From contig NZ_LS398548.1 in the NCBI RefSeq assembly GCF_900327275.1, forward strand, positions 620,001 to 684,000: a DNA stretch of 64,000 bases, in the 5' to 3' direction. A model generated the notes under the pieces. It ran no database searches. It was not told the DNA's origin and saw only the letters and a list, made by a program, of their open reading frames with translations. Positions 27,759-37,884 of this stretch are shown in pieces. This stretch comes from Orientia tsutsugamushi (lineage in GTDB: Bacteria; Pseudomonadota; Alphaproteobacteria; Rickettsiales; Rickettsiaceae). Each line of letters opens with the position of its first letter. The first letter of the stretch is position 1. The position numbers were made by a program, and so were the translations under genes.

Positions 27759-28475
27759 ATGAATGCAATACACTTATCGGTAATAATAGTGCTATTTGGT
27801 TACTTGTCGATGGAATTAGCTACTGCTAACTCTTTGCCAACATGGTTTTTATGGTATAATGATAAACATGGTCATGAGCTTGATGACTCTACTTCTAAAT
27901 TGATGCGGAGAGCTCATGACCATAGAATCGAGGAATTAAAGGAGCAATTTAATCGAGCTCAGCGTATAGCGCTTGATAATCCAACGCTCGAAAATGTGAT
28001 TACAGCTCAAAGGCTACAGAAAAAAATCATGGAGAAGGCGCATAAGTTTGCTACTATGTGGCAACTAGCTACTCTACTTGATTATCAACTGATTAATGCT
28101 CATGAGCCAGCTAATAGCTTACATAGAAAGCTGTATCAAGAAAAATCAGAGCAGAAAAACGACTTAAAACTCAAAAACATTGCTAAAAACTGGGGATTAA
28201 TTTTGCAAGTTAAACAAGATTGCTTGCTCTGTAAGGCGTTTATGCCTATTGTTCAGGACTTTGCTAATAAATATGCATTTCAGTTGCTAGCTGTCAGCAA
28301 GAATAATGAGTTGCTGAATAAATTAAATCCTAAGCATGTTGTACCTGTGTTATATTCAGTAGCTAGCGATGGTAAGAAAATATATTCAGTAGCTAGAGCC
28401 ATAATTTCTGAAGATAAAATTATCGACAATATTCTAGCAATCGATAGATATTATCATAAGTTGGAGACTAGATGA
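27759..28475 (+). CDS. traF: Conjugal transfer protein TraF (F-type)
   Basis: TraF is a periplasmic thioredoxin-fold protein needed for F-pilus assembly. After a signal peptide (MNAIHLSVIIVLFGYLSME) the N-terminal part is helical and the C-terminal part has the redox motif CLLC in VKQDCLLCKAFMPIVQDF, then HVVPVLYSV, which resembles the cis-Pro loop. About 238 residues is a usual size. I chose the ATG at 27759 behind aggat; an in-frame TTG three codons upstream is less likely. The stop overlaps the traH start by 4 bases. Confidence 0.88.
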   Translation: MNAIHLSVIIVLFGYLSMELATANSLPTWFLWYNDKHGHELDDSTSKLMRRAHDHRIEELKEQFNRAQRIALDNPTLENVITAQRLQKKIMEKAHKFATMWQLATLLDYQLINAHEPANSLHRKLYQEKSEQKNDLKLKNIAKNWGLILQVKQDCLLCKAFMPIVQDFANKYAFQLLAVSKNNELLNKLNPKHVVPVLYSVASDGKKIYSVARAIISEDKIIDNILAIDRYYHKLETR

Positions 28476-29775
28476 GCATCAAAATCAGAGTTTATGTTAT
28501 TGCAGCATTATTTTCGCTACAAGCTCCAGTATCACTAGCTTGGAATATCGAAAACGTATTTCAAGGAATGAGTGTTAATGTTACTAGATCTGGATCATAT
28601 CAAGATCAAGCGGCTGGATATTATGCAGCTGGTGGATTGTCTGCCAGAACAAGCCAAACATCATTTCAGCCATTTGCTATAACTCCACCATCTTTAAACA
28701 TGAGCTGTAGCGGTATTGACGCCTATCTTGGTAGCTTCTCTGTTATTTCTGGAGAAGAATTAGTTCAACTAATGAAGAATATTGGTTCTCAAGCTAAAGT
28801 TTATGCATTTTCATTAGGATTAAAAACATTTGCTCCACAGATTGAGAACGCTCTCAAAGACTTACGTAATCTAGCAATGGAGATGAATCAATTTGCCAAA
28901 GGAGATTGCGAATTAACAAAAGCATTATTTGCTACAGCTTTACCAAAGAACTGGGCTATGAGAGAAGCTGTTTGCCGTGATATACAGTCACAAAGCGGGT
29001 TTGATTATTTTGCAGCTGGTAAAAAATGTCGTAATGATTTAGCCCAAAAACAAGCTCTGCGACAAGCGCAAAATAAGGATTCAGAGTTAATGCTAGAATG
29101 ATTATAACATCTTCACTAAAGCAGCAGCAAAGGTTGGAATACTATCAAATATGCATGATTCAATCATGTCTATGACTGGCACTATCGTGGTTACAAACAA
29201 TAATGTACACTTTTATGACTCCTTAGCTCAGGACGAAAAAAGTTGGATTAGTCATTTAAAAGGCGGAGAATCAGCCTCGATTTACAGCTGTGATAGTCTC
29301 AGTTGCTTGCATTCAACGCTTGCAACGAAATATCACAATATTACCAGAGAAATCTTATGCAGGTAAAGCTAAACAACAATTGAAGAATCTAAAAATTAAC
29401 TTTGAGAATAATTCTGAATTCATTGACTCTGAAATAGCCTTTTTATCTTCGATTGGAGATATATTTCCAATTTATGATTATATCATATTAGAATATATTT
29501 CTGGAGTCACAATTTTAGATAGCTCATCAGAATTAATAGCTAGCTATACATTAGTTCAGCATTTGAAGGAAGTAATCACCGAAATACGTAGAGCCGTTAC
29601 TTCACTAGGTGCTAAGCAAGTTTCGAATGAACATTTAGAAAGATATTTGAAGGAATTGAATCGAGTTCAACTTTTTGCAAATGAAAAATGGACTAGCCTA
29701 CAAACCGATGCAAGTCGAATAGATAAAAGGGCTAGATTAATAGAGCAGCATTTAATAGCGAAGGAGAAAAGTTAA
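28472..29775 (+). pseudogene. traH: traH, frameshifted
   Basis: TraH is a periplasmic F-pilus assembly protein of about 450 residues. Here MSIKIRVYVIAALFSLQAPV (signal peptide) and the family block QTSFQPFAITPPSLNMSCSG continue to a stop at 29101. The next frame supplies NIFTKAAAKVGI and KSWISHLKGGESASIYSCDS, and the third, from about 29300, supplies PEKSYAGKAKQQLKN to the stop at 29775. At least two single-base shifts split the gene into three readable pieces. The stop overlaps the traG start. Confidence 0.85.
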
Positions 29776-30401
29776 TGGGTTACGTAATATACACATTTGG
29801 TGGTGGAGACTTATTGTGGCATGTGTTTAACGGCATAGGCAGAGTCTTTGCTTCAAATAGCGAATACTTCACTCCAGTAGGCCACTTAGCCTTGACTATT
29901 GGTGGCATATGGGCTGCTACTAGGGCTATTTTTAGAGGAAATATCGGCATCTTTGCTATGGAGTGGTTCTTTCCATCGATATTTATTTTTACGCTGTTAT
30001 TTGCCCCCAAAGCTACTGTTTGGCTCAAGGATGAGGTATCAATGAGTGCACCAGTAAAAGTTGATAATATTCCGATAGGTATTGCAATGTTTGCTTCTCT
30101 TTCATCGCAAACGAGTTACTTTGTGTCCAAAATGTTGGAAAATCATCTTTTACCGGCTTATGAAGGACTATCAAGCAGAAAAACTGGTATTATGTTTGGA
30201 GCTAAGGCTGTAGCTAAGATTCGAGATGTGCAAATACATGATCCAGTAACTTTAACTAATACTAAGGAATTTCTTAGACAATGCTTTATGAAGCCTTACA
30301 TCATAGGTAATATCTTAGGTAATAATATTACCACTATTGTAACAATTTTTTATAGCTTTATTGGAAATATCATTCCACAAGAATGGAGAAAGTTAATTTG
30401 A
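29775..30401 (+). pseudogene. traG: traG N-terminus fused by recombination to replication-initiator sequence
   Basis: The first 175 or so residues (MGYVIYTFGGGDLLWHVFNG, then GGIWAATRAIFRGNIGIF) are the membrane-embedded N-terminus of F-type TraG, which also stabilises mating pairs. Full TraG is over 800 residues. Near 30310-30325 the frame crosses into sequence from the replication initiator and ends FYSFIGNIIPQEWRKLI. The fusion is in frame by chance and probably useless, but it fixes the recombination point. Confidence 0.8.
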
Positions 30402-30478
30402 GATAATAGAAAAGCTTTCAGCAGAACTTCAAAACACCTTGTATCATTTATAGTATTTAGATTATAGATCTATTACAA
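30325..30478 (+). pseudogene. Replication-initiator fragment
   Basis: FYSFIGNIIPQEWRKLI and, beyond the stop at 30401, AFSRTSKHLVSFIVFRL match the N-terminal part of the initiator at 10554-12113 (FYNFIGNIIPPEWRKL and SKTSKQLLSFIVFRL). The fragment ends at an IS630 terminal repeat. Confidence 0.7.
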
Positions 30479-30485
30479 TAATAAT

Positions 30486-30935
30486 ATATAGCCAAACTAC
30501 TATAAAACAATTATAATAATAAGATGTAATAAAAAAGTAATTAGATGACATGTACTATAAATTTCTGAAAAAACAGCTAGATATAAATGAAAGAAAGAAA
30601 ATTAGTTTTGAAAAAGTATCAAAACGTTTTAGGATAGAAAAGAATACAGTTTTTATATGAAGCATTGCAGTTAAAAAACATAAACATAGCTCCAACAAAA
30701 ATCTCTACTGATAAATTAAAGAAGATATGATACAATATAGTGACGCATATCAATATAAAAGAGCTAAATTGCTATGAATAAGTAAGTTAGAATTTTAGAG
30801 TAAGATAAAAATTCATAAAGACAAAGGAAAAGTTATTGTCTTTACGCGTGATAGCGGTTTTATAGTACACCTAGAACTCACGGATATGCTTAGCATGAGA
30901 TGTTACTGCGTTTATAATTAGCATACGTAAAAGAT
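30486..30935 (+). pseudogene. IS630 transposase relic
   Basis: The terminal repeat tatagccaaactactataaa is followed by degraded transposase: MTCTINF-like start, FEKVSKRFRIEKN, and later RDSGFIVHLELTDML-like DDE core with stops. About half of the gene is recognisable. 30936-31016 shows nothing more. Confidence 0.65.
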
Positions 30936-31019
30936 AACTAATGTTTTTGACTACAATGTTAATACTGCTATTTTTTACTGTTTAATAGAACGGGATTTAA
31001 TACCTAAATTACCTAATAA

Positions 31020-31380
31020 CGCCAGATTAGGATAAGGGAAAGTATGAAAAGCATAATGAAAAAGGTCTACAAGAGATAATGTACAATTATAATTATGATA
31101 TATCAAAATATAGTTTTAATTAATAGCTGTTTATTGCTCGCATGTCTGCAAATGCAAATTTAGAATAAAAACAGTTAGAAAGAGATAATATACAACTGTT
31201 ACAATTGGCAATGTTCCGGTTATTAAATATAGTATTATGAACTAATTCTTGTAGAAATATGAGCAATAAATAAACCGTTATTAATTAAAATTATATTTAA
31301 TATATCACATAATTATAATTGTACATTATCTCTTGTAGACCTTTTTCATTATGCTTTTCATATTTTTCCTTATCCTAATC
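31020..31380. mobile_element. IS982-end inverted-repeat element, copy 2
   Basis: The arms, cgccagattaggataaggga at left and the inverse ending tccttatcctaatctg at right, extend inward about 110 bases each, including gtctacaagagataatgtac. The core is the inverse of that at 9456-9793. Arms are the IS982 upstream end; no transposase is included. Confidence 0.75.
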
Positions 31381-31560
31381 TGTAGTTAAGAACGAGCCAT
31401 AACTTACTTTTACCAATTTTAGAAAATCTGTTAAAAACTCTATTGCTGGAAGTACGTTTATTATGGCAAATTGCTAACTTTGTAGAATTGATGTAATATA
31501 TACTTTTCAAAAAGCCTATCTGAACTCTAATAGCTAACATAAAAGATGAATGTAATCTAA
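31381..31560 (-). pseudogene. IS982 transposase fragment
   Basis: Reverse-strand INSTKLAICHNKRTSSNRVF and FSKIGKSKLWLVL are the middle of the IS982 transposase. The fragment stops beside the 3' end of the hybrid sensor gene. Confidence 0.7.
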
Positions 31561-34500
31561 GGGAGATAAGAATAAGGAAGGGGAATAATTGTTTGCTTAA
31601 GGTAGTGGTTGATAACATTACGAAGCTCATTATAGGTATAAGGTTTTTCAATGAAGGCTACTACTCCCATAGAATAAAGCAGGTTTTTAGTTTCATAGGT
31701 TTGGCTATAACCTGAAATAATAATAATAGGAATGCCATACATTTTTGTTACTGTATAAATTTCCTGCACAACTTGCTCTCCGGTTTTTTCAGGCATCACC
31801 ATATCAAGTAATACCAAAGAGTACTGTAATGGATTTTCCTTAATCAACTTAACAGCTTCAAAAGCATTATTAACTGGTTCTGGAGTATATTGTTCAGCAT
31901 ATATATCTAAAGATATTGCATCCAAAACATTTTGATCATCATCAACTATCAAAATGCGTTTATTAACTCTAATATGATTCTCAAGATCCTTGAGAGAATT
32001 AATAGAGTTGCATTCATAACCAAATCCTTGTAATAATTTTGCTATTCTGTCTTTATATATTTTACCAAAAACCTCACTTTTACTATAAACAGCTTTATTG
32101 AAGCCGCCTTCTGGCTGTCGTAATGGTAATCTAAAAGTAAATTTGCTTCCTCTATTATTAGGTCGATTTTCTGCCCAAATTTCACCATGATGTGCTAATA
32201 TAATTTCTCTAGCAAGTGTTAACCCTAACCCACGGCCACAAGCCTTAGATTTAGTTCTGCTACTTTCCTCAAATGGTACAAAGATTGCTTCTAGCTCATT
32301 TTCTGGTATTCCAACTCCTTCATCTTCAATTGATACTTCTACTCCTGATCTATATGGCTTTACTGTAATTAGAATCAAACCAGACTGAGAATATTGAATC
32401 GCATTTGAAATAAGATTTAGCATCACCGTTTTAATTCTAGTATGATCAAATTCAAACATTGTCTCAGCTTGAGGAACATAGTTTAAACTAATTGTATGTT
32501 TTTCAGCTACATTTACTTTGTTGCACTCAGCAATTATTTCTTTTAGCATTAATTGAAAGTTATTAAGCTCTATGTCAAATATCATCTGTCCTTGTGCAAA
32601 TTTTGATAAATCAAACAAATTATTGCTGTACGCTACTAATCTCTCGATACCGGAATTTGCTAATGTCACCATAGTTAATACTCTTTCTTTTTCTTTGAGA
32701 ATCATCTCAGTATCTTTATAGTACTTTGGTAAAAATTTGCTTAGTAAATTAATAGTAGTGCGAACGACTGATAATGGTGACTTTATTTCATGACTTAAAT
32801 TATTAAGTATATGTTTTTCAGTATTAAGAAGTATTTCCATTTTTTGGCTTTTAGTATTTAAACGCAGATTAAGAACATCAACATCATTTTTTAGCTCTAG
32901 CATAGATCTAGTGTTATCTACAAATTGATTTTGTCTTAATCTAATGAACAATAGTATAGCGCCCAATAATGCTAATGCCCATATGACATACATTCCTAAA
33001 TTATTATCAACTTCATTATAATCAGCTAAGTAACCTCGCCAACTAGCTAATATGTTAAATACTCTTGCCCCAACTGGTACACCTAACAATATCATAAACA
33101 AAGCTGTATGCCATTGTAATAATATTCCTGCTACAACTAAGTTAGATATAAAACACATTAGTAATATTGGAGATGAACCACCAATCATAGTTAATAAAGT
33201 ATTGCTAAATACTAAAGTATAAAATATCGTAACATGCCAAATCAGCCCTAAATATTTAGTTCGAAAATCTGCATTCCATTTATTGTTATATAGCAAAGCT
33301 GTAGTCATCACTAACCCTAAAAGTATAACTGACACTTTTGTAACTAACCAAGCTGAAGCTGCATTATGCTCTACCTGCCCACATAATGACATAACAATTA
33401 ACGATACAGCTGTAATAACGGAGTACTCAATATAATAATGCCTACCACGGAATGTTTCATTATTGCAGTAAGCACAAATATTATCCCAGCTAAAACTATG
33501 ATATAAAGACTTAAAGAAGCTTGAAATAGAATTAATCTGTTGCTTGCGTTTTTCTTTAAGAACATTTAGTGGCCTGCGATCACTAGGCCCAACCCATCCT
33601 CCTGGCTCCCCAAGACAGTAGTGCATTATCATCATTACCGAGAAGTTTACTATAGCTGTAGGAATTACATCGCCTATTGGTAGTGCAGCATTAAAGTATT
33701 TATTCCAAATAAATACAGTCGCAATACCAGCAATCATACCTGATAATATTACTCTAGTAGTAGTTCTAAATCCTAAAATTGTAAACATTAATGGTATTCC
33801 TACTATTGCAGTTGAAAAACTTGCTCCAAATAATAATATATCTAATAAGTTTTTTTGCGATAGTGCCATATATAATCCTATTCCTCCGATAAATATGGCA
33901 AATATCCTAACTGCTTTAAACTCTAATTTTGCATTATTTTGAAATAATCCTAAAGGCTTGCATAAATCGTTAACAAATATCACAGAAGCAGAATTAATCC
34001 ATGAATCGGCAGTTGACATAATCATTGCAGATATTCCAATTACTACCAGTCCTTTAAATCCAGGATATGCATAGCTATCTATTATATATGGTACTAAATT
34101 GTTAGCTTCTATATTCTGGTGTGATGATAGCAGTGTTAATCCTATAAACCCAACAAAAATGCAAAACGACAAATACATAAAAAGCATAATTTTAAAAGCA
34201 TTAGCTGCTTGCACTGTACTACGAGCAAGTAAAACCCTGTGAAACATAGCTGGATTCATTTCAGGCAAAAAATAATAGAAAAACATTCCATAATATTTTA
34301 GTGTATTATGACTACTATAGTCTAACAATATTTTAGGATCAAATATAGGATTTGTTGTTAAAGTATTAACTATAGAGCCCCAACTACCAAACATCCCCCA
34401 AATAAGTATTGCTAAAGTTGGAATAAATGCTCCAAAAGCTAGAGATTGAAAAATATCAGTAAATACTACAGCCCTAATTCCCCCAAATGCTGAATATATA

Positions 34501-34994
34501 ATAACTATCATACTACTAATTAGAGTAGCATATACACTATCTATTCCTAAAAAATGATTAAATATTGTAGAAAAAACTTTAATTTGCATAGCAATGCTTG
34601 TGGATGCTCTAATTATAGAACAAATAGCTGTAATTATTCTAACATTCATACCATATAGATCTCCCATTACATCTGCAACAGATAACTTTCCTAAGAATTC
34701 TTGCATCCTTGGAATTAGAACATAAGCTGTTATAAGAAAATTCAAGATATGCCCAATAACAGAGAGTACTGCAAGTATTCCAAGTGTATATATCTGAGAT
34801 AATTTAAAGCTAAAAGTGCTACCACCAATCCATGTAGCTATCAGAGTTGCAGTAAGTGCTGCTGTACTAAAATTTCTTCCGCTAATAGCATAATCTCTAA
34901 CAGATTTTACTTCCTTTCCATACCATAACCCTATAGCTAGATTAGCTATCAAGAATAATCCTACTAAAATTATGTCTATATTTAATGCTGGCAT
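31557..34994 (-). CDS. Hybrid sensor: sodium/solute symporter-like domain, histidine kinase and receiver
   Basis: The 1145-residue protein starts with an SSF (PutP-like) membrane domain of about 12-13 segments (residues 1-460; YAISGRNFSTAALTATLIAT, MSTADSWINSASVIFVNDL). More membrane segments (about 510-680) and a coiled linker follow. The kinase core has the H box NNLSHEIKSPLSVVRT (His near 728), N box LISNAIQYS, G1 EDEGVGIP and G2 GRGLGLTLAREII. The C-terminal receiver has VDDDQNVLD, the phospho-acceptor in LVLLDMVMPEKTG (about 1060) and Lys in FIEKPY. The layout is like CbrA-type sensors, where transport and signalling are linked. No output regulator is adjacent. IS982 debris abuts its 3' end but the frame is intact. 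Confidence 0.93.
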   Translation of the reverse strand: MPALNIDIILVGLFLIANLAIGLWYGKEVKSVRDYAISGRNFSTAALTATLIATWIGGSTFSFKLSQIYTLGILAVLSVIGHILNFLITAYVLIPRMQEFLGKLSVADVMGDLYGMNVRIITAICSIIRASTSIAMQIKVFSTIFNHFLGIDSVYATLISSMIVIIYSAFGGIRAVVFTDIFQSLAFGAFIPTLAILIWGMFGSWGSIVNTLTTNPIFDPKILLDYSSHNTLKYYGMFFYYFLPEMNPAMFHRVLLARSTVQAANAFKIMLFMYLSFCIFVGFIGLTLLSSHQNIEANNLVPYIIDSYAYPGFKGLVVIGISAMIMSTADSWINSASVIFVNDLCKPLGLFQNNAKLEFKAVRIFAIFIGGIGLYMALSQKNLLDILLFGASFSTAIVGIPLMFTILGFRTTTRVILSGMIAGIATVFIWNKYFNAALPIGDVIPTAIVNFSVMMIMHYCLGEPGGWVGPSDRRPLNVLKEKRKQQINSISSFFKSLYHSFSWDNICAYCNNETFRGRHYYIEYSVITAVSLIVMSLCGQVEHNAASAWLVTKVSVILLGLVMTTALLYNNKWNADFRTKYLGLIWHVTIFYTLVFSNTLLTMIGGSSPILLMCFISNLVVAGILLQWHTALFMILLGVPVGARVFNILASWRGYLADYNEVDNNLGMYVIWALALLGAILLFIRLRQNQFVDNTRSMLELKNDVDVLNLRLNTKSQKMEILLNTEKHILNNLSHEIKSPLSVVRTTINLLSKFLPKYYKDTEMILKEKERVLTMVTLANSGIERLVAYSNNLFDLSKFAQGQMIFDIELNNFQLMLKEIIAECNKVNVAEKHTISLNYVPQAETMFEFDHTRIKTVMLNLISNAIQYSQSGLILITVKPYRSGVEVSIEDEGVGIPENELEAIFVPFEESSRTKSKACGRGLGLTLAREIILAHHGEIWAENRPNNRGSKFTFRLPLRQPEGGFNKAVYSKSEVFGKIYKDRIAKLLQGFGYECNSINSLKDLENHIRVNKRILIVDDDQNVLDAISLDIYAEQYTPEPVNNAFEAVKLIKENPLQYSLVLLDMVMPEKTGEQVVQEIYTVTKMYGIPIIIISGYSQTYETKNLLYSMGVVAFIEKPYTYNELRNVINHYLKQTIIPLPYSYLP

Positions 34995-35319
34995 TTAAAA
35001 CTTACTCCTTTCATACATTGCAATTGCAACTACATAACTAACATTATGAGATATAATCAACTTGACTATGGTGCTTTATGATTTTCTTAATCTTATATAA
35101 ATCTTTTTTTAATTAATTATATCACTTATTAATTAATTAGTGATATAATATATTTGCATTGTCAATATTGTACTTTTAGTAGAAAAGTTTCTATAACTAA
35201 GTATAAACAAGTGCTATAGATAGCTTTACTGGTCCGCAACATAATGAAGCAACTAATTCAAAGACTGCAGAAAGCGTAAAAAATATTTCATTTAACTTAA
35301 TTAGCAAGTATAGCTTTAT

Positions 35320-35462
35320 TCTGAAAGGAAGTTACACATTGTAAAATGAAAAATACTTCATCAAAAAAGTCGTTAAATAAGTGAGATACTTTGCGTATGT
35401 CATTTTTAACTTTAAACCAATAATGCTCAATTAGATTCAAATCTGGAGAATAAGTTGGAAGA
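35320..35462 (-). pseudogene. IS630-family transposase C-terminal fragment
   Basis: Reverse-strand SPDLNLIEHYWFKVKNDIRK, then FNDFFDEVFF, is the last DDE motif region of an IS630-type transposase distinct from the common copy here. An IS630 end is joined directly to it at 35463. The upstream 34995-35319 shows nothing else supportable. Confidence 0.6.
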
Positions 35463-35813
35463 TATAGCTAAACTACTATAAAACAGTTATAATAATAAGA
35501 TTGTTGAGGTGTAATGAAAAAGTAATTAGTATGACATATTCTATATATTTTCGTAAAAAAGTGCTGGACATACTGGACATACTGGAAAGAGAGAAAATCA
35601 GTTTTGAATCAGTGTCAAAACGTTTTAGAACAGGAAAGAATACAGTATTTGTATAGAGTAAACATATTGCATATTTAGCCCCTTATTCTTCTGATTTAAA
35701 TCTTATTGAAGAAATGTTTTCAGCTAAATCAAGCAGAATGAAATATCGATATAACTTAGACACGATTTTCAAAAAGTATATAACATAACTGTTTTATAAT
35801 TAGCTATATATAA
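35463..35813 (+). mobile_element. IS630 internal-deletion element
   Basis: About 350 bp with both terminal repeats (tatagctaaactactataaa at left, actgttttataattagctat at right). Inside, the transposase start (ISFESVSKRFRTGKNTVFV) is joined directly to its end (YLAPYSSDLNLIEEMFSAKS). The catalytic middle has been lost, making a non-autonomous form. 35814-35925 is noncoding. Confidence 0.75.
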
Positions 35814-35925
35814 TTTCACATGATTTTTATCACTTCTGTATTTTATATGAGTGATTTAACTAGACGTAATATGTATAGATACTATACAGATTAATGTATC
35901 TTATTATGTAGACTGCCAAAAAATC

Positions 35926-36002
35926 TGGTAGGCCCAACAGGACTTGAACCTGTGACAACCTCGTTATGAGCGAGGGGCTCTAACCAACTGAGCTATGGGC
36001 CT
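35926..36002 (-). tRNA. tRNA with CAU anticodon (elongator Met or Ile2)
   Basis: A 77-base cloverleaf on the minus strand: acceptor AGGCCCA/TGGGCCT, D arm TAGCTCAGTTGGTTAGAGC, anticodon stem CCTCG/CGAGG around CTCATAA, T arm with GTTCAAGTC, and an encoded CCA. The anticodon CAT is at 35966-35968. The sequence alone does not decide between elongator Met and lysidine-modified Ile2; it is not an initiator, since the acceptor's first pair is formed. Confidence 0.93.
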
Positions 36003-36152
36003 ATATAGTAAACTTGATATGATATAAAGCTTAGCTGAAAAATTTTAGCAAGCTTAGTAATGCTTGCTACATGTTTGCGAGTAAATATATACTTAATAAT
36101 ATATACAGTCAAGTCTTAACAACACCTTCATTTGTAACTTGTGATTTGATTT

Positions 36153-37712
36153 TTACTCTCCTTGCGCTAAGCTAAATCCTACTGTATCATTAAATAGATA
36201 TAGATTTTCCACTTTAATTAGTTCAAATTTGATGCTGTTATCATAATTATCATCTTTAGATTCAGAATTTGTTGAATTATTAATTGTAGCTACTAAATCA
36301 TTAAGTAGGCTTAGAATATCGTTCATTGTAAGGTTTTTTGCTGTAACAGTCTTATCTTTACCGCTACTTTGTACCATGAAACGACAACACCAATGATCAC
36401 TGAACATTTCTCTAACAGTACTATGAGGCCATAATTTTAGCCCTTTTGCTGAAATAGTAACTAGGTGCATACCATGCAAGCTACTTAGGCTAGATATTCT
36501 TTCTGTTAATTGCTTGGTAATGCGAGGGTAATCAATTATATTATGACTATCAAAAAATACGTCTACTCCAACTAATTTTTTTTGTTGTCTAGTTTCAGTG
36601 ATAGTTTGAATTTGAGAATTATTGATAATATTGCTTTCAACGTCAAGATTATGATATTCTGCTATCTTTAATTTTTTAGGCTTATATTCTAAATTGTTAA
36701 TTATAGCCTGAGCAAATTCTTTAGTTCCAACTTTTTTACTAGAAATGCCTGGATTATAAATATCTGCAGTGTGAATACCATCTTCAATAGTTTTTTTTAA
36801 GGCGTTTTCTATTTTAGCTGCATGCTCAGTTAACCCAAGATGGACTAACATCATTATAGCTGCATTAAGTAATCCAGAAGGGTTAGCAATATTTTGACCA
36901 GCTATATCAGGCGCTGATCCATGTACGGCTTCAAACATAGCATAGTCTTTACCAATATTTGCTGAACCAGCCAGGCCTATTGAATCAGAAATTTCAGCTG
37001 CAATATCAGATAAGATATCACCATATAAATTTGATGTTACTATTACATCGAATTTTTGAGGAGAGCTAATCAAACGTGCACTACCGATATCAATAAGGTA
37101 ATGATCTACTTGAATATTGCTATATTGACTCGCTATTTCATTAAATGTTTTATGAAATATTCCATCTGTAAATTTCATAATATTATCTTTACTAAAACAG
37201 CTGATTTTTTTTCTATTATTTTTTAGTGCGTACTCAAAAGCAAACCGAATAATTTTTTCACTACCACTACGACTAATTAACTTAATAGATTCATATGTAT
37301 CTGCTGTATGATGATATTCAATACCTGTATATAAATCTTCTTCGTTTTCACGAATTATTACTACATCTATTTCTGGAGCTGAAGTATTAATAAATGGAAA
37401 ATAAGAAGTGCTAGGTCTAACGTTTGCGTATAATCCTAAAGTTTTTTTTAGAGTAACATTCAAGCTTTTATATCCTCCACCCTGAGGAGTAGTAACAGGC
37501 CCTTTAAGTAATGCTTTTGTACGAAATATTTGAGACCATGTATCTTCAGTAATACCGTAAGTATAGTATTTGTTGTATAATTTTTCGCCAATTTCTATTG
37601 TTTCAAGTCTTAAAGGTACAGCTGCTTCTTTTAAAACATAAACTACTGCTTCCATAATTTCTGGGCCAATACCATCGCCATATGCAATTGTTACTGGAAT
37701 AACATTTTTCAT
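36153..37712 (-). CDS. icd: Isocitrate dehydrogenase (NADP-type)
   Basis: Icd oxidatively decarboxylates isocitrate to 2-oxoglutarate in the TCA cycle, central for an organism that feeds on host glutamate and intermediates. Visible are the N-terminal PVTIAYGDGIGPEIMEAV, substrate-loop ANVRPSTSYFP, IIRENEEDLYTGIEY, the Asp cluster NLYGDILSDIAAE and MFEAVHGSAPDIAGQNIANP. The 519-residue length, with a C-terminal extension of about 130 residues, matches the rickettsial/Thermus-type long form. It stands alone, 150 bases from the tRNA. Confidence 0.94.
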   Translation of the reverse strand: MKNVIPVTIAYGDGIGPEIMEAVVYVLKEAAVPLRLETIEIGEKLYNKYYTYGITEDTWSQIFRTKALLKGPVTTPQGGGYKSLNVTLKKTLGLYANVRPSTSYFPFINTSAPEIDVVIIRENEEDLYTGIEYHHTADTYESIKLISRSGSEKIIRFAFEYALKNNRKKISCFSKDNIMKFTDGIFHKTFNEIASQYSNIQVDHYLIDIGSARLISSPQKFDVIVTSNLYGDILSDIAAEISDSIGLAGSANIGKDYAMFEAVHGSAPDIAGQNIANPSGLLNAAIMMLVHLGLTEHAAKIENALKKTIEDGIHTADIYNPGISSKKVGTKEFAQAIINNLEYKPKKLKIAEYHNLDVESNIINNSQIQTITETRQQKKLVGVDVFFDSHNIIDYPRITKQLTERISSLSSLHGMHLVTISAKGLKLWPHSTVREMFSDHWCCRFMVQSSGKDKTVTAKNLTMNDILSLLNDLVATINNSTNSESKDDNYDNSIKFELIKVENLYLFNDTVGFSLAQGE

Positions 37713-37884
37713 GCTTGCTATTAAGGTTGTGTTATATTTTTATCTTTAGTGTAGTATATGTAGTATATGCACTAAATATATAAAGAAAAGCTATTTTTTA
37801 TACTAATTTATGAATTTATATAGTTTAAATATACACTTATTCAGTGTGGAATAATAAGTCAGTGAAAGTAGTAATATCAAGTTT

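Noticed and set aside
29780..30028. 82-codon minus-strand frame inside traG
   Set aside because: It is antisense to conserved TraG membrane sequence.
31370..31651. 93-codon frame joining IS982 sequence to the reverse of the hybrid sensor end
   Set aside because: It is a junction artefact; the sensor frame over the same bases is long and conserved.
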